NCBI GenBank assembly: GCA_020466095.1
Contig: CM035806.1
Coordinates: 98,163,457-98,227,456, forward strand
Direction: 5' to 3'
Source of the DNA: Chlorops oryzae
Taxonomy: Eukaryota > Arthropoda > Insecta > Diptera > Chloropidae
DNA length: 64,000 bases
Position 1 is the first letter of the stretch; each line of letters opens with the position of its first letter. Positions 44,157 to 56,521 of the stretch are shown here, in pieces. The position numbers and the translations under genes were made by a program. The notes under the pieces were generated by a model, which had not been told where the DNA came from, made no database searches, and saw only the letters and a list, made by a program, of their open reading frames with translations.

Positions 44157-44660
44157 TTACACAAATACAGGGATATTGCGAATGACGATGTCAAAGCAGA
44201 AAGGAATGCATAAAAAATAACAATGCTAAATTTAAGCCCAGGAAACAAGAATAACAACACAAACAACAATATGACCAAACGCTTTAGTAAACATCAAAGT
44301 AGTAAACCTAATATCTTTGAACCAAAGGAGGAAAAAGATTTAAGTATCCCTATTATAATCAGTTTTAATACAGTGTGACATTTTTGTTGCAAAGCTTTTA
44401 ACCATTAAATTCAAATTAAGTACTTTAAGACGATTCAAAAGTTAATTCAGCGATATTTTCATTTCATATTTTTGACCATAATCAAAGGATTCAATTTAAA
44501 AATTTTTTCTTCAGATTTTGCGTAAAAATTTTATTTTTCCTTCATTTAATCTAAAATAAAACTTGTTTCAATTCATACCGGTTTGGGAGCGATGGGCCAG
44601 AAATGATTAAAAAGATGAAAACAATTTTTAAATTTTTTAGATTTTTGCTACCTGTGTAGC

Positions 44661-45347
44661 TACACGCAGAGAAAAAATATCACATACCCAATTATATTTT
44701 GCAGGGATTACATATGTAATTGGGTATGATGCTATTATATTTTCATAATTGCGTCCAATTATATTTTTCATTGCCTCCAATTATATATGTAATTGTATCA
44801 ATGATAAAAAAAAATAAATTCAATTACATATATAATTTCGTCCAATTAAATATATAATCGGCTGCAATGATGAATTATATACATAATTGCGTCTAATTAA
44901 ATTTGTGATCCCCTGCAATTTAAAATACATTCTATATAGCAATATAAAAAGGGGCATTCTCCACAATTGGGTGGAATATATTTCACAACGTCATATTCGT
45001 GGTCCACCTGCCCCTTGGAGTGCCTAAGGATTTTGAAAATTCAAAACCCGTTATATACGATCGAAATTATAAACCATTTGAGAAATATAAGAACAAACTG
45101 TAAAATATCATATATATAATTGCATCAATGCTTTAAATTGTAAAAGTAATCAGATGTAATTACATATGTATTCAGAACGCAATTACATATATGATAAATT
45201 TAAATGCAATTATATAGGTAATTGAGTATTTTTCATTTTCTTATTATATTGTAATTGGCTCCAATTAATAATGAAATCGGGGCAAGGCTCCAATCACATA
45301 TGTAATTGGTTCCAATTATATTTCGGGAACTTATTTCGCTCCGTGTA
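44661..45347. mobile_element. TA-flanked MITE with CACGCAGAGAAAA end, copy 1
   Basis: TA-CACGCAGAGAAAAAATATCA at the left and cttatttcgctccgtg-TA at the right. About 687 bp, with a dozen palindromic CAATTAYATATRTAATTG-like units on both sides of a unique centre (tctccacaattgggtgg ... cctgccccttggagtg). Confidence 0.85.
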
Positions 45348-45439
45348 GTAGGAACTACTGGAGCTTTTCGAGTCGAATAACACTATAGTTATTTTCTCCA
45401 AGTCTATGGTTAATTTTTTGTTATAGACAGGAAAATAAA

Positions 45440-45674
45440 CAGCTCGATGCTGAATACTCCGACGATGGGAAATAATTTTTTCGAGATCACATCTGGGGAA
45501 GAATAAATTTATTTCGAAATAAAGCTTATTCACCCTATTTTATTAACAGGGGAGAAATTATGTGGGGAATGGGTATTTGACCCATACCAGTAATTTTCCT
45601 TGCCTAAAAAAAGAAGAATTTTAGTCTCGAGAAAAGTAAATTCCCGGGGAATTCGGAATACTCAGAATCGGGCT
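45440..45674. mobile_element. MITE 'CAGCCCGATTC', copy 3
   Basis: Left end cagctcgatgctgaatactc, right end ggaatactcagaatcgggct. It contains the same internal aatgggtatttgacccata motif as copy 1. Lies 0.3 kb upstream of the probable onecut 5' UTR acceptor. Confidence 0.75.
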
Positions 45675-46003
45675 AAAAATTTTCAACGGTGTACGAGATA
45701 TTGCCATAAGGAAGTGCGCAACTTAATTCTCGGCCACACTTTTCGAGATCGATTTTAAACTGACTTGTAGCCAATCAAGCATAAAAATTTGCTACATTCA
45801 TCAAGAGGAACTGCAGTCAAAATTATTTACATATTACGAATTGTGCTGTGCAATTGAAAAAACCGTAGGTATATAAATATATCCTCAGGACTACAGAATA
45901 GACGATCCCAAATAATTTTCCAAATATTTAATATGATAAATCTAGAAAAGAGCAATTGATAAAGAAAAATAATTTATATGGCATTTTCTTAAAACATTTT
46001 CAG

Positions 46004-46155
46004 AGCTTCAACGCAGGAGCATTATTCAAAGGACTAGAAAATTATTTCAATGGCCACACCAACACCAAGCAATAATTAGTTAACGAAGACAAAATAACTT
46101 ACATCAATTTAAGTAGCATTTGTGATCTAAGAAAAATAAGGTTTTGATAATAAAG
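46004..46155 (+). other. onecut: onecut 5' UTR part of the first coding exon (putative)
   Basis: A splice acceptor ttttcag ends at 46003, followed by about 150 bp of leader to the ATG at 46156. This implies an upstream non-coding exon, perhaps near 43183-43525. Confidence 0.4.
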
Positions 46156-46585
46156 ATGAGCATAGAATCTTTAAATGAGATAATTGAGCATCAAACTATG
46201 AGCAATCAGCTGGTTGAGGACACTACATCCAATATGGTTGTTGGAAACGTGGAAGAGCATCCGATGGGAGGAGGTATGGAATCGCCAACATCATCGTCGC
46301 ACGCTTCGACGAATTTCATGGTTGCTTCACTTTCAACAAGGTGTGAGGGCGATAACAATGCGTGTGCTGAAGAACAGCATTCGGATGTGTCGGAAATCGG
46401 CTCGAATATAAACGTTATTGATTCCGATGTCGGCGGCGGCGGTGGCCCTATATTAATGGTTCGCACCATAATTGATGGACTTAGTCCCAACCACAATACC
46501 GATGATCATCATCATTCTCCAGCGTATAATCATTATCGTCATTATAACGAAACCCCTCAGTCTCATGTGCACGAGCATATTTGCA

Positions 46586-46617
<32 letters not shown>

Positions 46618-48949
46618 AGGGCTCAGAATCATAAAACACAACGTATGTGTGGTACGCCTGTAGATTTTATTGGGTCCGAAGTTGCCTTGGTTAACACACT
46701 AAACACATCTCCATCAATACGCTCAGTTGTGGGGCGTCATCACATTATCGCCGTAAAGCATGAAGACAACAAGCTTCTGATTGTGAACAACAACAATAAT
46801 ACGAGCAATATGAATGACGATGGAATGGTGGAAGATGAAAACATTTCTGGCGCTTTAGTCGATAATTTGTCAACAAATGGCATGGAAGTAACTCTAAATC
46901 AACATCACCATCAGCAGCAACTTCTAATGCAGCATCCTTTACAACAAAGTCATCACCATCTCCATCACCATAATCACCACTCGGCGATGGTAGGTCACCA
47001 AAGAGTTCACCATACGCACCATCAAGCATCTCACTTGAGCCACCAATCACATCACAGCTTGCATCATCATCATCATCACCATCGTCATCATCATGAAACG
47101 CTATCGGTTATTGTTCAACGACATGAAATGGATGATGAAGACGATGTTTCTCGAGATTCACCTACTGCACAGCTTCTTAGTCCAGCCGAATTGGGTGTCG
47201 TAGGCGACCATTCTCTTGAAACCCATGCTTACCAAGCGCTTGGCTCCGATGTTGTCGTTGAAGGTCACATGTCGCCACCGGGAGCGGGCTATAGTCCAAC
47301 ACCGTCATCGTATGCAACACTCACACCACTTCAGCCATTACCTCCGATTTCAACCATGTCAGATAAATTTGTGTATGGTGGTCATACGGTAAGTGGTGGT
47401 GGTGGCAGCGGGAGCACAACTATTTGTCGCAATAACAGTTCTTCACCATGCGATGTTACTATTTCTGGGGGCACATTTTCGGAAGTCATACCATCTGTAG
47501 TGCATTCCGGGCTAAGTATTGCAGGCCTGAACGATAGTGTTGGCCCTGTTGATACACAATCTCCAACTTCATATACAATGACAATGGGTATTGGAGTCTC
47601 AATTTCACCACCACCAACGTCGGCACAAAACTATCATCATCATCAAAATTCTCATCTAACTACGAGTAGCTCCAGTCCACCGCATCACAGCCTTTCAGGA
47701 GTGGTAGTTTCATGCGATCTGCATCACTCCTCTGTTGCTTCTCCAAGTCCCTTATCCCCAGCCCATTCTGGATATAGTCAGACGGTGTCCGAATTGCAAT
47801 CGCCACCGCTTATATCGACAACGCACAATAACCAACAGCTACGGCATAAGCAATTAGTTGTTTGCCTATCTCCAGTTATAACAGGCAGTAGTGCGGGCGG
47901 CAGCAGTAGGGTCGGAATGGGCTACGAGTCACCATATAATGGACAACGCGATATTTTAATTAATACGACACCAGCTTCATCAGCTTCATCATCTTCAACA
48001 TTTTCGCGCGGTGGTGGTTCGGGTGGACGATGCTCTCAAATGCACTTGCCTCAAAGCCCATCCGCAACTATAAGTCCACATTCTATGTCCGCCGGATCGA
48101 TACATTCCCCAGTTAATTGTTCTGGTACACAACAAAATCAGGCAAACTTGATACTTCCTGCTATCAATGGTTCAATGGCAACTTTATCCGCTACAACGTT
48201 GAGTGGTTGCGTTGCCGTCGGGAACGGTAGTGTAGTGGATATGGCTCGTCTCACTCCATCCCCATCAATTTCGTCAGTTAAACCGTTATTAGCTATTCAT
48301 CATACAGAACAAACGCATCACCACTGTCATTTACAAACTCAGAGCAGTAATATTGTGCACACGTCGTCAAGAGGCCAACAACAACAACAACAAATACTCC
48401 AGGAGCATCCAGTTACAAGTGACTGCCATGGAATGGACTTAGGAGTGAACCATCATCATAGTACCTTATGTGATATGCAGGACCAACAAGCGAACAGTTC
48501 AAACATAAGACAACCAAATAACAATGTATCAAATACAAATTTAGTTTCAAGCAACTGCAACGGCGGCAGCAACGGTGGACTAAATACAAGCCCTAATGGA
48601 TGCGGGGACTCAGAAAGCCAATTGACAAATAGTAATACAGCCAGCAACGGCGATATGGAAGAGATAAATACAAAGGAGTTGGCACAGAGAATTTCGGCCG
48701 AATTGAAGCGTTATAGTATTCCTCAAGCAATATTCGCGCAGCGCGTTCTGTGTCGCTCGCAGGGAACTCTCTCGGACCTGCTTCGCAATCCGAAGCCCTG
48801 GTCTAAGCTTAAATCTGGCCGGGAAACATTTCGACGTATGTTTAAATGGCTTCAGGAGCCAGAGTTTCAGCGCATGTCAGCATTACGTATGGCGGCAGCT
48901 CAGATTCCTCAAAGAACTGTCGGAAGTAGTGCACCAATTAATGCCAACG
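46156..48949 (+). CDS. onecut: onecut coding exon 1 (N-terminus and CUT domain)
   Basis: A single 2.8 kb exon with an open frame. Repeat-coded runs include (GAT)n giving poly-Asp (about 46588-46617) and (CAT/CAC)n giving poly-His (about 47060-47095). The CUT domain is at 48667-48897. Donor gtaagg at 48950. If the intron is retained the frame ends about six codons later (TAG at 48971). Confidence 0.96.
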
Positions 48950-49814
48950 GTAAGGGAACGTTTTTTCTTTAGAATTCGAACTGCTCTCACTCTCTATACG
49001 GGAATCATCCATATATATCGTTTTGTTGTGGGTTCGATCTGTTTAATTTTCTGTTCTGTTTGCATGCTACGTCGACTTTTTAGAAACATCGTTCGGTACA
49101 TATCAACATCCTCACGTTTCTTGCCCCGCAGGTTCAATAGGAACGATTGGTGGTAGTACAAACACTGGCAATGGAGCAGGTGCAGGTGCAGGTGCAGGTA
49201 CAGCGACTACTAGTATAACTTGTCGACGCAAAGAAGAGCCACAAATTGAGCATATGCCGCAACCGAAGAAACCACGCCTCGTATTTACGGACTTACAAAG
49301 ACGTACACTACAGGCAATTTTTAAGGTAAGTTAGAGCTGCAAACGAGAACCTAAGAGAAGAGTTTCATGCATTAAAGCCTTGTTATCTATTTAGGAAACA
49401 AAACGGCCTTCAAAGGAAATGCAAGTTACTATAGCAAGACAGCTTGGCTTGGAGCCGACTACCGTGGGGAATTTCTTTATGAATGCACGTCGTCGATCCA
49501 TGGACAAATGGCGTGATGATGATGGAAAAAATAATCACAAAGATAACTCGAATTATGCGAACAATAATAACAACACCAGCGGTAGCAACAATAACAATCG
49601 ATCACATAATCATCAGCAACACACATCTCAACGACACCAACAAAATAGTGCACTTTCTTCCAGCGGAAGTCATCACCATCATCATCATCATTCGTTGGAC
49701 TTGGAAGATGACACAGATATTGATTTGGAATTGGGAAGAGATGATTTTGAGCTTGTTGGTGGTGATGATAACGATGATGAGGAAATCGACCAAGATAATG
49801 ATGATCTATTGTGA
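46156..49814 (+). CDS. onecut: onecut, CUT-homeodomain transcription factor (gene span, three coding exons)
   Basis: Nuclear DNA-binding protein of the ONECUT/HNF6 family, known in Drosophila as a neuronal regulator. Exons 46156-48949, 49132-49325 and 49395-49814 join in frame to give 1135 residues, close to the fly orthologue (about 1080 from memory). Residues 1-837 are disordered, with Asp, His, Gln, Ser and Gly runs. The CUT domain is at about 838-913 (NTKELAQRISAELKRYS... RNPKPWSKLKSGRETFRRM). The homeodomain is at about 977-1036, split by the second intron, and its recognition helix VGNFFMNARRR has the Phe48/Met50 pair that marks this family. The C-terminus is Asn/His-rich, then acidic. 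The ATG at 46156 is the first in frame. The stop is TGA followed by C, and the frame stays open for 111 further codons. Confidence 0.96.
49132..49325 (+). CDS. onecut: onecut coding exon 2 (first part of homeodomain)
   Basis: Acceptor ccccgcag (49124-49131), donor gtaagt (49326). It encodes a Gly/Ala repeat linker, then the KKPRLVFTDLQRRTLQAIFK start of the homeodomain. The intron before it is 182 bp. Confidence 0.95.
49395..49814 (+). CDS. onecut: onecut coding exon 3 (end of homeodomain and acidic tail)
   Basis: Acceptor atttag (49389-49394). It starts ETKRPSKEMQVTIARQ, contains the recognition helix, then Asn and His runs and an Asp/Glu-rich end. TGA at 49812-49814, followed by CAA. Confidence 0.95.
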   Translation, partial: ETKRPSKEMQVTIARQLGLEPTTVGNFFMNARRRSMDKWRDDDGKNNHKDNSNYANNNNNTSGSNNNNRSHNHQQHTSQRHQQNSALSSSGSHHHHHHHSLDLEDDTDIDLELGRDDFELVGGDDNDDEEIDQDNDDLL

Positions 49815-50150
49815 CAACGTATTGTAGTGAATAAAAGATTCAAACAAGAATACAATAACGCCCTTGATAGATCAACACCATCGTCACCTTCTTATATGAC
49901 CGATGAACAAGGTGAACTTATTGGATTCGACAGTTTGAATCATGAATTCACAAATAAAGAGCTTCAGGATGAACAAATTACAGGCGAAAGTGGCAGCAGA
50001 TCGGACATCCGTAGGCACCAGCAGCATCAACAAAAACAACAACAACAACAACAACAATCAATGTGTGTTGGTAATGTGAGTGTAAGTGAATGTGTTGACG
50101 AGTACTTAAGTGACGACCTTGAAGATTTAAAAGTAATGATCGTATGCTAG
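49815..50150 (+). CDS. onecut: Possible readthrough extension of onecut (111 codons, same frame)
   Basis: Directly after the onecut TGA the same frame runs 111 sense codons to a TAG at 50148-50150. Composition is protein-like: SPSYMTDEQGELIGFDS near the start, a Gln-rich block, and an acidic end (YLSDDLEDLK). The Gln run and acidic patch resemble the rest of onecut. The UGA-C context is the leakiest known, and many fly transcription factors have conserved readthrough tails. The next codon is CAA, but the full CARYYA stimulator is not present. Alternatives are an alternatively spliced C-terminus or a fortuitous open frame in the 3' UTR. Confidence 0.55.
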   Translation, partial: QRIVVNKRFKQEYNNALDRSTPSSPSYMTDEQGELIGFDSLNHEFTNKELQDEQITGESGSRSDIRRHQQHQQKQQQQQQQSMCVGNVSVSECVDEYLSDDLEDLKVMIVC

Positions 50151-50521
50151 CTGCATCAGAATTAAAAATCCTGCTTTTAGACTATATAGACACCTGCATT
50201 AAGAAAACGGTTCTTTTTAAACTCACTATCATGCAATATTAGACCTGAATGGCTCCCTTAAAATATATTTAATATAAAAAATAGGAAAGGGTTCGGAATG
50301 TTTATACATACCAGATATTGAAGTTTATCAGTTTAAAAGTCAACAATTTGCAGTCCTTCATTATAAGTTTTGCCAGTTTTAAAGGTCATTGTTTATGTAC
50401 TTACTTTTATTGAAACTAGCCGATCCAATATTCCGAACACCGTCGGCGAACTTGAAAAGAAAACGAAAAAAAACACGTCTTTTTTGGATAGATTTTTCCA
50501 GCTGCTTAACCATACAACTTA
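50151..50521 (+). other. onecut 3' UTR region
   Basis: Unique AT-rich sequence after both candidate stops. No polyadenylation site can be assigned with confidence; AATAAA-like hexamers occur near 50713 and 51271. Confidence 0.35.
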
Positions 50522-51051
50522 AGCCTGAATTCCAATAGCGGAGAAGCTGCAGGAAATTTCCTGCAGGAAAAATGCAATTTCCAATAATGCGTGTGCATGA
50601 GCATGTCAGTGCTGCGGTTTTGAATGTGAACTTAACTCAGTACATTTTTAGCTACTCTTCTACTCGTCTTATTTTCTATGAACGGAATGTAATATTCCCT
50701 TTTACTTAGCAAAATAAATTATAGAAATCATATACATATATAGACATCGAAGCTTAAATGAAAACATTATTTAATGCATATTAATTCATTAAGGAAGAAA
50801 AGCATACCTTCCGTAGTACCAAGTACCATAAAAAAGTACTCAATAGTTTCTACAACACTGTTATATTCCTTTCTTCAACTGTTATACTAAGCTGTCATGT
50901 TGCTCACGCGCAGGAAATATTCAATTTTTCGAACTCATGCGTGTGCGTGAGCATGCAGGAAATTGATTCGAACTAGTTCCATATGTTTTCATATGTTGAA
51001 CGTTTGCAGGAATTAACGTTACGGAGCTCCTGCACAATTGGAATTCAGGCT
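50522..51051. mobile_element. MITE 'AGCCTGAATTCCAAT'
   Basis: agcctgaattccaat (50522) is mirrored by attggaattcaggct (to 51051). Flanked by TTA on both sides, consistent with a PIF/Harbinger-type 3 bp target duplication. Internal inverted motifs gcaggaaat and cgtgtgc.tgagcatg. Confidence 0.7.
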
Positions 51052-52098
51052 TTAAATTTCATCTGCCTTAGTTCATTCGTTAAATCAAAACGTGCAAAGT
51101 TATTCTCATTATGGGAGGCTCTAATATGAAAATAAAATGTTTCCCAGCGCCTAAAATAATTCCACACAAAATGCGATATGTACCACTCTTAGTCAATAAA
51201 AAAAAAGTGAAGATTTTCAAAGCAAATTCAAAAAAAAAAAAAAAAAAATTTTAAAGCATCATCAGAGAAATAAATAAAGTTCAAAGAATGTTCTTTGTTC
51301 TATATAAGTACATTAATAATCCGTCATGCAAAGCTCTCATGTACGCGTGTTAAGCATATAATGTAGTTAATGAACATTACCGTGGAGGCTGGTTTCTGTT
51401 CTTTCGTTTAACTGAAACTAATTTATTATGTATATTCCTGTAGGTCGTCGTTATTCTTTGGTGTACCTACTAACTAACACTCTCTCATATGCACATATGA
51501 ATACTTACCTTTTTTGCCTTGCGGTTTTCGGAGCCGCCCTATTTAATTGTATATAGGCTTAGTATGTCGTAGTCCCGAAAATCTTTATATGAAATTTATT
51601 CAAACCAACCAATTCGAACTGTACAAAACGTGTCATGTACCGTAATGGTGTATACCAGTTTAACTGCAAAAAAAAAAAAAAAAAAAACATAAATAAGGAA
51701 AAATCGCTAAAGAGTAGGTAAGATCCCAGTGAAGACGTACACTTAAGAAAAATATAGAGTGATAATATAGTTCTGGAATAGCAGTCTAAGCGTGTACAAA
51801 TTATCTTACTTTGTAGATGCTAGATAAGACAACAAGTGCTATATGACATCACTTAAATCTTACTTAAATTTTAGTCAAATCAAATGAGCTGCGTGCCATT
51901 TTTAATTAAATCTCTCAAATTTTAACAAATATATATATATTAATATATATATTAAAACAGTTGTCTCAATTTGGATATTTATCATCTATAGAATAAATAA
52001 TTTAAATTTATTTTTTCTTCTTTCTTGCGTGTATGAAAAGTCATGGAAAGTTTTCAAATTTTTATTTAAAATTTAAAAAAAATTTTAATGATCATTAC
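51052..52098. other. Non-coding, nothing recognised
   Basis: Poly-A tracts at about 51230-51248 and 51667-51687. May include the distal onecut 3' UTR. Confidence 0.35.
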
Positions 52099-52340
52099 CA
52101 GGGCTCGGATTTTGTTGACTTTTAAAAATTTAAAGCATACTTTAAGGAGTAAAAATTTTGTTCAACTCGCATAAAGTTAAGATTCAATTCGATTTTTAAC
52201 TTCAATATGAATTTTTTGAAGTAAGAAAAGCGGTTTGAATTTCAACTTCGCTTAAATTATTCGTAAACTGTTAGCTAGAACAAAATTTTGCCCCTTTAAG
52301 TATGCTTTAAATTATAAAAGTCAACAAAATCCGAGCCCTG
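52099..52340. mobile_element. hAT-type MITE 'GGGCTCGGAT', copy 4
   Basis: Same TIRs. Target duplication ATCATTAC at 52091-52098 and 52341-52348. Lies downstream of onecut. Confidence 0.92.
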
Positions 52341-52595
52341 ATCATTACTTTGTCCGCATTAACAGCCAAATTCACCAAACTGTTTAATGAATATTTAAAA
52401 AATTTTTAATTTTAAATAAAACAAATAATTATAAATTTGTTGCATTTTTTTGTCTTTCACCAAAACTTCCATTTGGACAGTTTTAAAAAGTGGCATAGCT
52501 TGAAATTATTTGAATTGAAAAAACAAATTTTTAAATTATTTATATAATTGACGGAACCTAGAACCATAAGCTGTTTTTATATCACACTGGGAACG

Positions 52596-52841
52596 TTCAG
52601 CAGACTCAAGTGTTGGCCAACGCCAACCAGTTGGTACCATTTTTGGCAACCAAAATTTATTTAGCCACTTTTGGTCAACATGTTGAAAGACGGTTGATTT
52701 AAAAAATAAAATGAATAGAAAACTAGAAATGCTTGTCGAATTCATGTTCACTTTTCAGTGAAGTGAGCACAGTGTTCAGCCAAAAGAACAGCTGAGAATA
52801 TTCGCTCACTCAACAGTTGCTCAATAGTTGAGTCTGCTGAA
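52596..52841. mobile_element. Small MITE 'TTCAGCAGACTCAA'
   Basis: TTCAGCAGACTCAA (52596-52609) is perfectly mirrored at 52828-52841. About 246 bp, non-coding. Confidence 0.6.
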
Positions 52842-54294
52842 TGCACCAACTAACAAATATTTAATTCTGCTCCTGAGCTACTTAAAAGAATTTTTAAATA
52901 TTTTTTAAATATTTTTTTTTTATATTTGTTACATCAAATAGTGAAACGAAAAAAGTCAAAATTTTATTTAAATATTGATTCAACATTTTGGTGAATTCAG
53001 AAGTTATTAATTTTTCCTATAATAGAAATTTTTAAAAAATATTTACTCAAAAATTTTAAGATTTTATGGTCAAAGTTTGAGGGTGATGGCGAGTAAAAAT
53101 ATATTAAGAGAACCTATAGAGAGAATCAAATATTAATGATACTTTGGAATCAAAAACAATACACAATATTTATTTCTTCAGACATTGCCGTTCTCTTGAG
53201 AAAGTTTTTCAAATTCATTTTCCTAAAGCTGGAAATCTCACAATCTGCGCCGATTTTTATCGGGCCAGGTCGGTACAGATTTTAACAATTTCCACAATCA
53301 CTGTTGAGGGTTCACATTATCGGTTCATATTGTCAAAAAGCTATCGAGAACAATAAAATTGGAACAAAAAAAAATTCAACACGATCACACTTGTCAGCAT
53401 CAGAGTCGAAAAACGTAGCACATGATGTGTTCACTCTATCGGCGCATTGATTGCGGCAAAAATCAGCGCACTGCGCAGTTAGAGCGATACCGCTATCATG
53501 CTATGCAATGACCTAAAGTTCTCCTAAACTGCTATTGCATCAGTCGAGATATTATTTATGATTTTTTTTTCTCCCATATCTTTGTTAATTTGCCTAAATC
53601 GACAATTGTTGCTTGGAGATATTTGTAATTTCGTAATTAGTAAGGCTCGGAAACCAATTTCGCCACACAAGCTGTGGCTACTGAACTTTTCTAGTTGATA
53701 AAGCTGAATAGCGGCTTCTGCGTGCTTGGCGCGTGGGTCGCGCTGGGTTCTACACCTCCATTGAGTCGTTAGTTTTAGAGATCCCATCCTGTTTAAGATG
53801 TCATTTTATAGAAAAAAAGCTCAGCTTTCGTTTAAAATTATTTTAAAAAATATCAAAAATGTCGCATTCGGCGAAAAATTGCTTATAAAAATAAAAACCG
53901 TTTTTTTGTGCATCAATAATAATTTCTGGGAATTGTAATATTTTTTTTCGGAAAGAGCAGACAAAAATCTATAAAAATCCTTTATCACATTTTTTTCATT
54001 TCCCAATTTGCGAGACGTAGAATTTTTTGAATACAAAAAGGACCGAAAGTTTAACACCTGTATCTAGGCACCCGGTCAATATTTCCCCTCCTCCTTTTGC
54101 ACAATTCATGTACTTCATAGGCAACATTTCCACCAAGTTTCATCGAAATCCCAGGTATAAAGTTTTTTGAGCGGGTACACTTGACGTGAAATGCCCCATG
54201 TATGAAAATTCAGGGATCGAAAATAATAATTATGACACTGATTTTTTTACCGAAAAAATCATTGGGCATAATTTGTTCTACGGAAACTTGAGAT
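52842..54294. other. Non-coding, nothing recognised
   Basis: AT-rich, except a mixed-composition patch at 53390-53770 with no recognised ORF. Confidence 0.4.
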
Positions 54295-55110
54295 ACACCA
54301 AAGTTATGGGTTTTTTATGAAATACCTAAAAAAAAAAAAGAAAAACCTTATTTCGCTATTTTTATTTAAAAATTGAGATTTAATTATTAATTTCTAATTT
54401 TTTTCAACATATTACAAAATAAGACTTATTTTCTAATACTTATATATAAATTGCAAAATATCTCTTAAATCGTAAGATTTATTTATAAAACATAGAAAAA
54501 GTCTTACATTTTGATTTTTATTTAAAAGTCAGAAAATAAGTCTTACTTTACGATACTTATTTTCAAATCGAAAAATATTAATTATTTCTAAAAATTACTT
54601 GGGAAATTCCAGCTTGAATATCCAGCTACTATAAATGCAATACGTAAGTAGGAAATCTCATAGGCAAAAGGAAATGGACCGGTATTGTAAGGGTAATGTC
54701 TGAGCTATTACCTGTCAGGCCAACAGCCTTCCAATGATTTAGGCCTGAAAACGCCACTGGGTATAAAAGCTCATAGCACGCATACATAAAAATTTTTTTT
54801 CCCATATTCGTTTCGTTCGAAAAATATGTAAAATCATTTAAAATTTTTGATTTTGAAAATAATTATCACAAATAATTAATATTTTTCGATTTCAAAATAA
54901 GTATCGTAAAGTAAGACCTATTTTCTGACTTTAAAAAAAAATTCAAAACGTAAGACTTATTCTATGGTTTATAAATAAATCTTACGATTTAAGAGATATT
55001 TTTCAATTTTTATATAAGTATTAAAAAATAAGTCTTATTTTGTAATGAGTTTTGAAATAACTATTCAATTGTAATTTTTATAATAAATCTTATAATTGTT
55101 GCGGTCCCTG
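54295..55110. mobile_element. Foldback element, copy B (uninterrupted)
   Basis: 816 bp. Retains the single TTAA (54465-54468) that was the target in copy A. The boundaries acaccaaag and gcggtccctg are where the two copies stop matching. Confidence 0.8.
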
Positions 55111-56521
55111 TGGAAAATTTTAAATTTTTCCGGTTTTTCAATCTTTTCACGTTTAGGGGAAGACCCGCAATACATTATATGCACGTTCATAGGGGGAGAC
55201 ACAGGTCATAAATAGTTTACTCGCCGTTGCCCAGATATTTATACCACTTCTGTACATAATTGTATCAAGCTCTTAATTTTTTTCAGTAAAAAGCTAGATG
55301 AAATATAAATAATATGAATATAAGTAAAAATATCAAAAAAACGTGTAGTAATATGTATGTAATTTAACGTAACGGATTGTTCTGAATGAAAAAAAAAAAA
55401 CCAAAAAAATTAGTAATTATCCCAAGAAAATATTTTTGCAAAAAAGTCTTACATTATTCGATAAATAAATTTAAGTTTAAATTACCTTTTACAATCAACT
55501 AGTCGTAGAGGCAGTTTAGGATAAAAAGCAATAACTACAATGTAGAGTTCTCACTAAAAAGTAAGATTTCCGAAAAAAAAAAAAAACTTAAGAAGAACAC
55601 GTACATTGTGCAAGTTCCTTTAGGTTTTATGCTTTAAGATTTTTCAAGTTTCATAATGTTATATAAAAGATTAGCTTTAAGTTTACCTCAGATTTCATGA
55701 TACAAAAAAACCACATTGCACAAGTATTTAAACGTTCCCGAAAATGTCAACAGAAAGTGTAGTATGTAACCCATTTCCAGTTTAGCAGACACAATATTGC
55801 CTGAATGTCTCCAAAAATAAGTCCATAATTCTCTCAAATTTGATTTAGAACAGCCTCGGTCCCTTCATAATTTCCCCAAAAGACTTTCCTAACCGAAGTC
55901 TCCCCGGTAAGGCACAGAAATATCGCCCTTGATTTACGGGGCGATTCCTCTAAATCAACCCATTGTTACTCCCATTAAAAACTGATTCCATAAATAAAAA
56001 TATTTCAGGGGTAATCATGCCTCTATCGTTAGTTTGATAATTCGTTTGTCGATACTTTTTTAAATTCACTTTGTGTTTTTGTCATTTTCTAACACGATAG
56101 AGTTACGAAAAAAGTATATTGGCATTTTCGGCGCTAGAGTATTTTTTTTTTTGGACGTTCGGGACCGCATTTTTATTGCTGTCCTTATGAAAACTAAAAC
56201 CCAAAGACACCCATCTTCTGCACCACATGTGAAGTTACCATAATACTAGGTATCATAATAAATACAAAGAAAACTATAAGGAAAATGTGGTCGCGAACGT
56301 ACGAAAAAAATACTGGAGGCGGAAATGCCCATATATGAGTATGCATTAGGGTGATGACTTTTTTTGAAACTCTTTTCCTGTATCATAGTACGATGAACTT
56401 TTATTAAAGACTTCATAAAATACTAATTTTAAGGATATTTGGTAAAAAAAAATGTCACGCACCAAGTCATTTGAAAAATTTAATTTTTGATTTTTTTCCA
56501 AATTTTTAATGTTACTGTAAG
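55111..56521. other. Non-coding, nothing certain
   Basis: AT-rich intergenic DNA. A ggaaatgcccatata motif at about 56318 resembles the GGGCATTTCC terminus. Confidence 0.35.

Noticed and set aside
43991..44278. Minus-strand ORF full of Ser/Leu repeats
   Set aside because: It is simply the translation of a (GA)n microsatellite.
46206..46663. ORFs in other frames over the onecut exon
   Set aside because: Shadow frames of the GAT/CAT repeats in the real coding sequence.
48950..48973. onecut ending at the in-frame TAG after exon 1
   Set aside because: The donor gtaagg and the in-frame homeodomain exons downstream show that this is intron sequence.
52536..52751. Minus-strand ORF inside the TTCAGCAGACTCAA MITE region
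   Set aside because: It overlaps the element ends and shows no domain.
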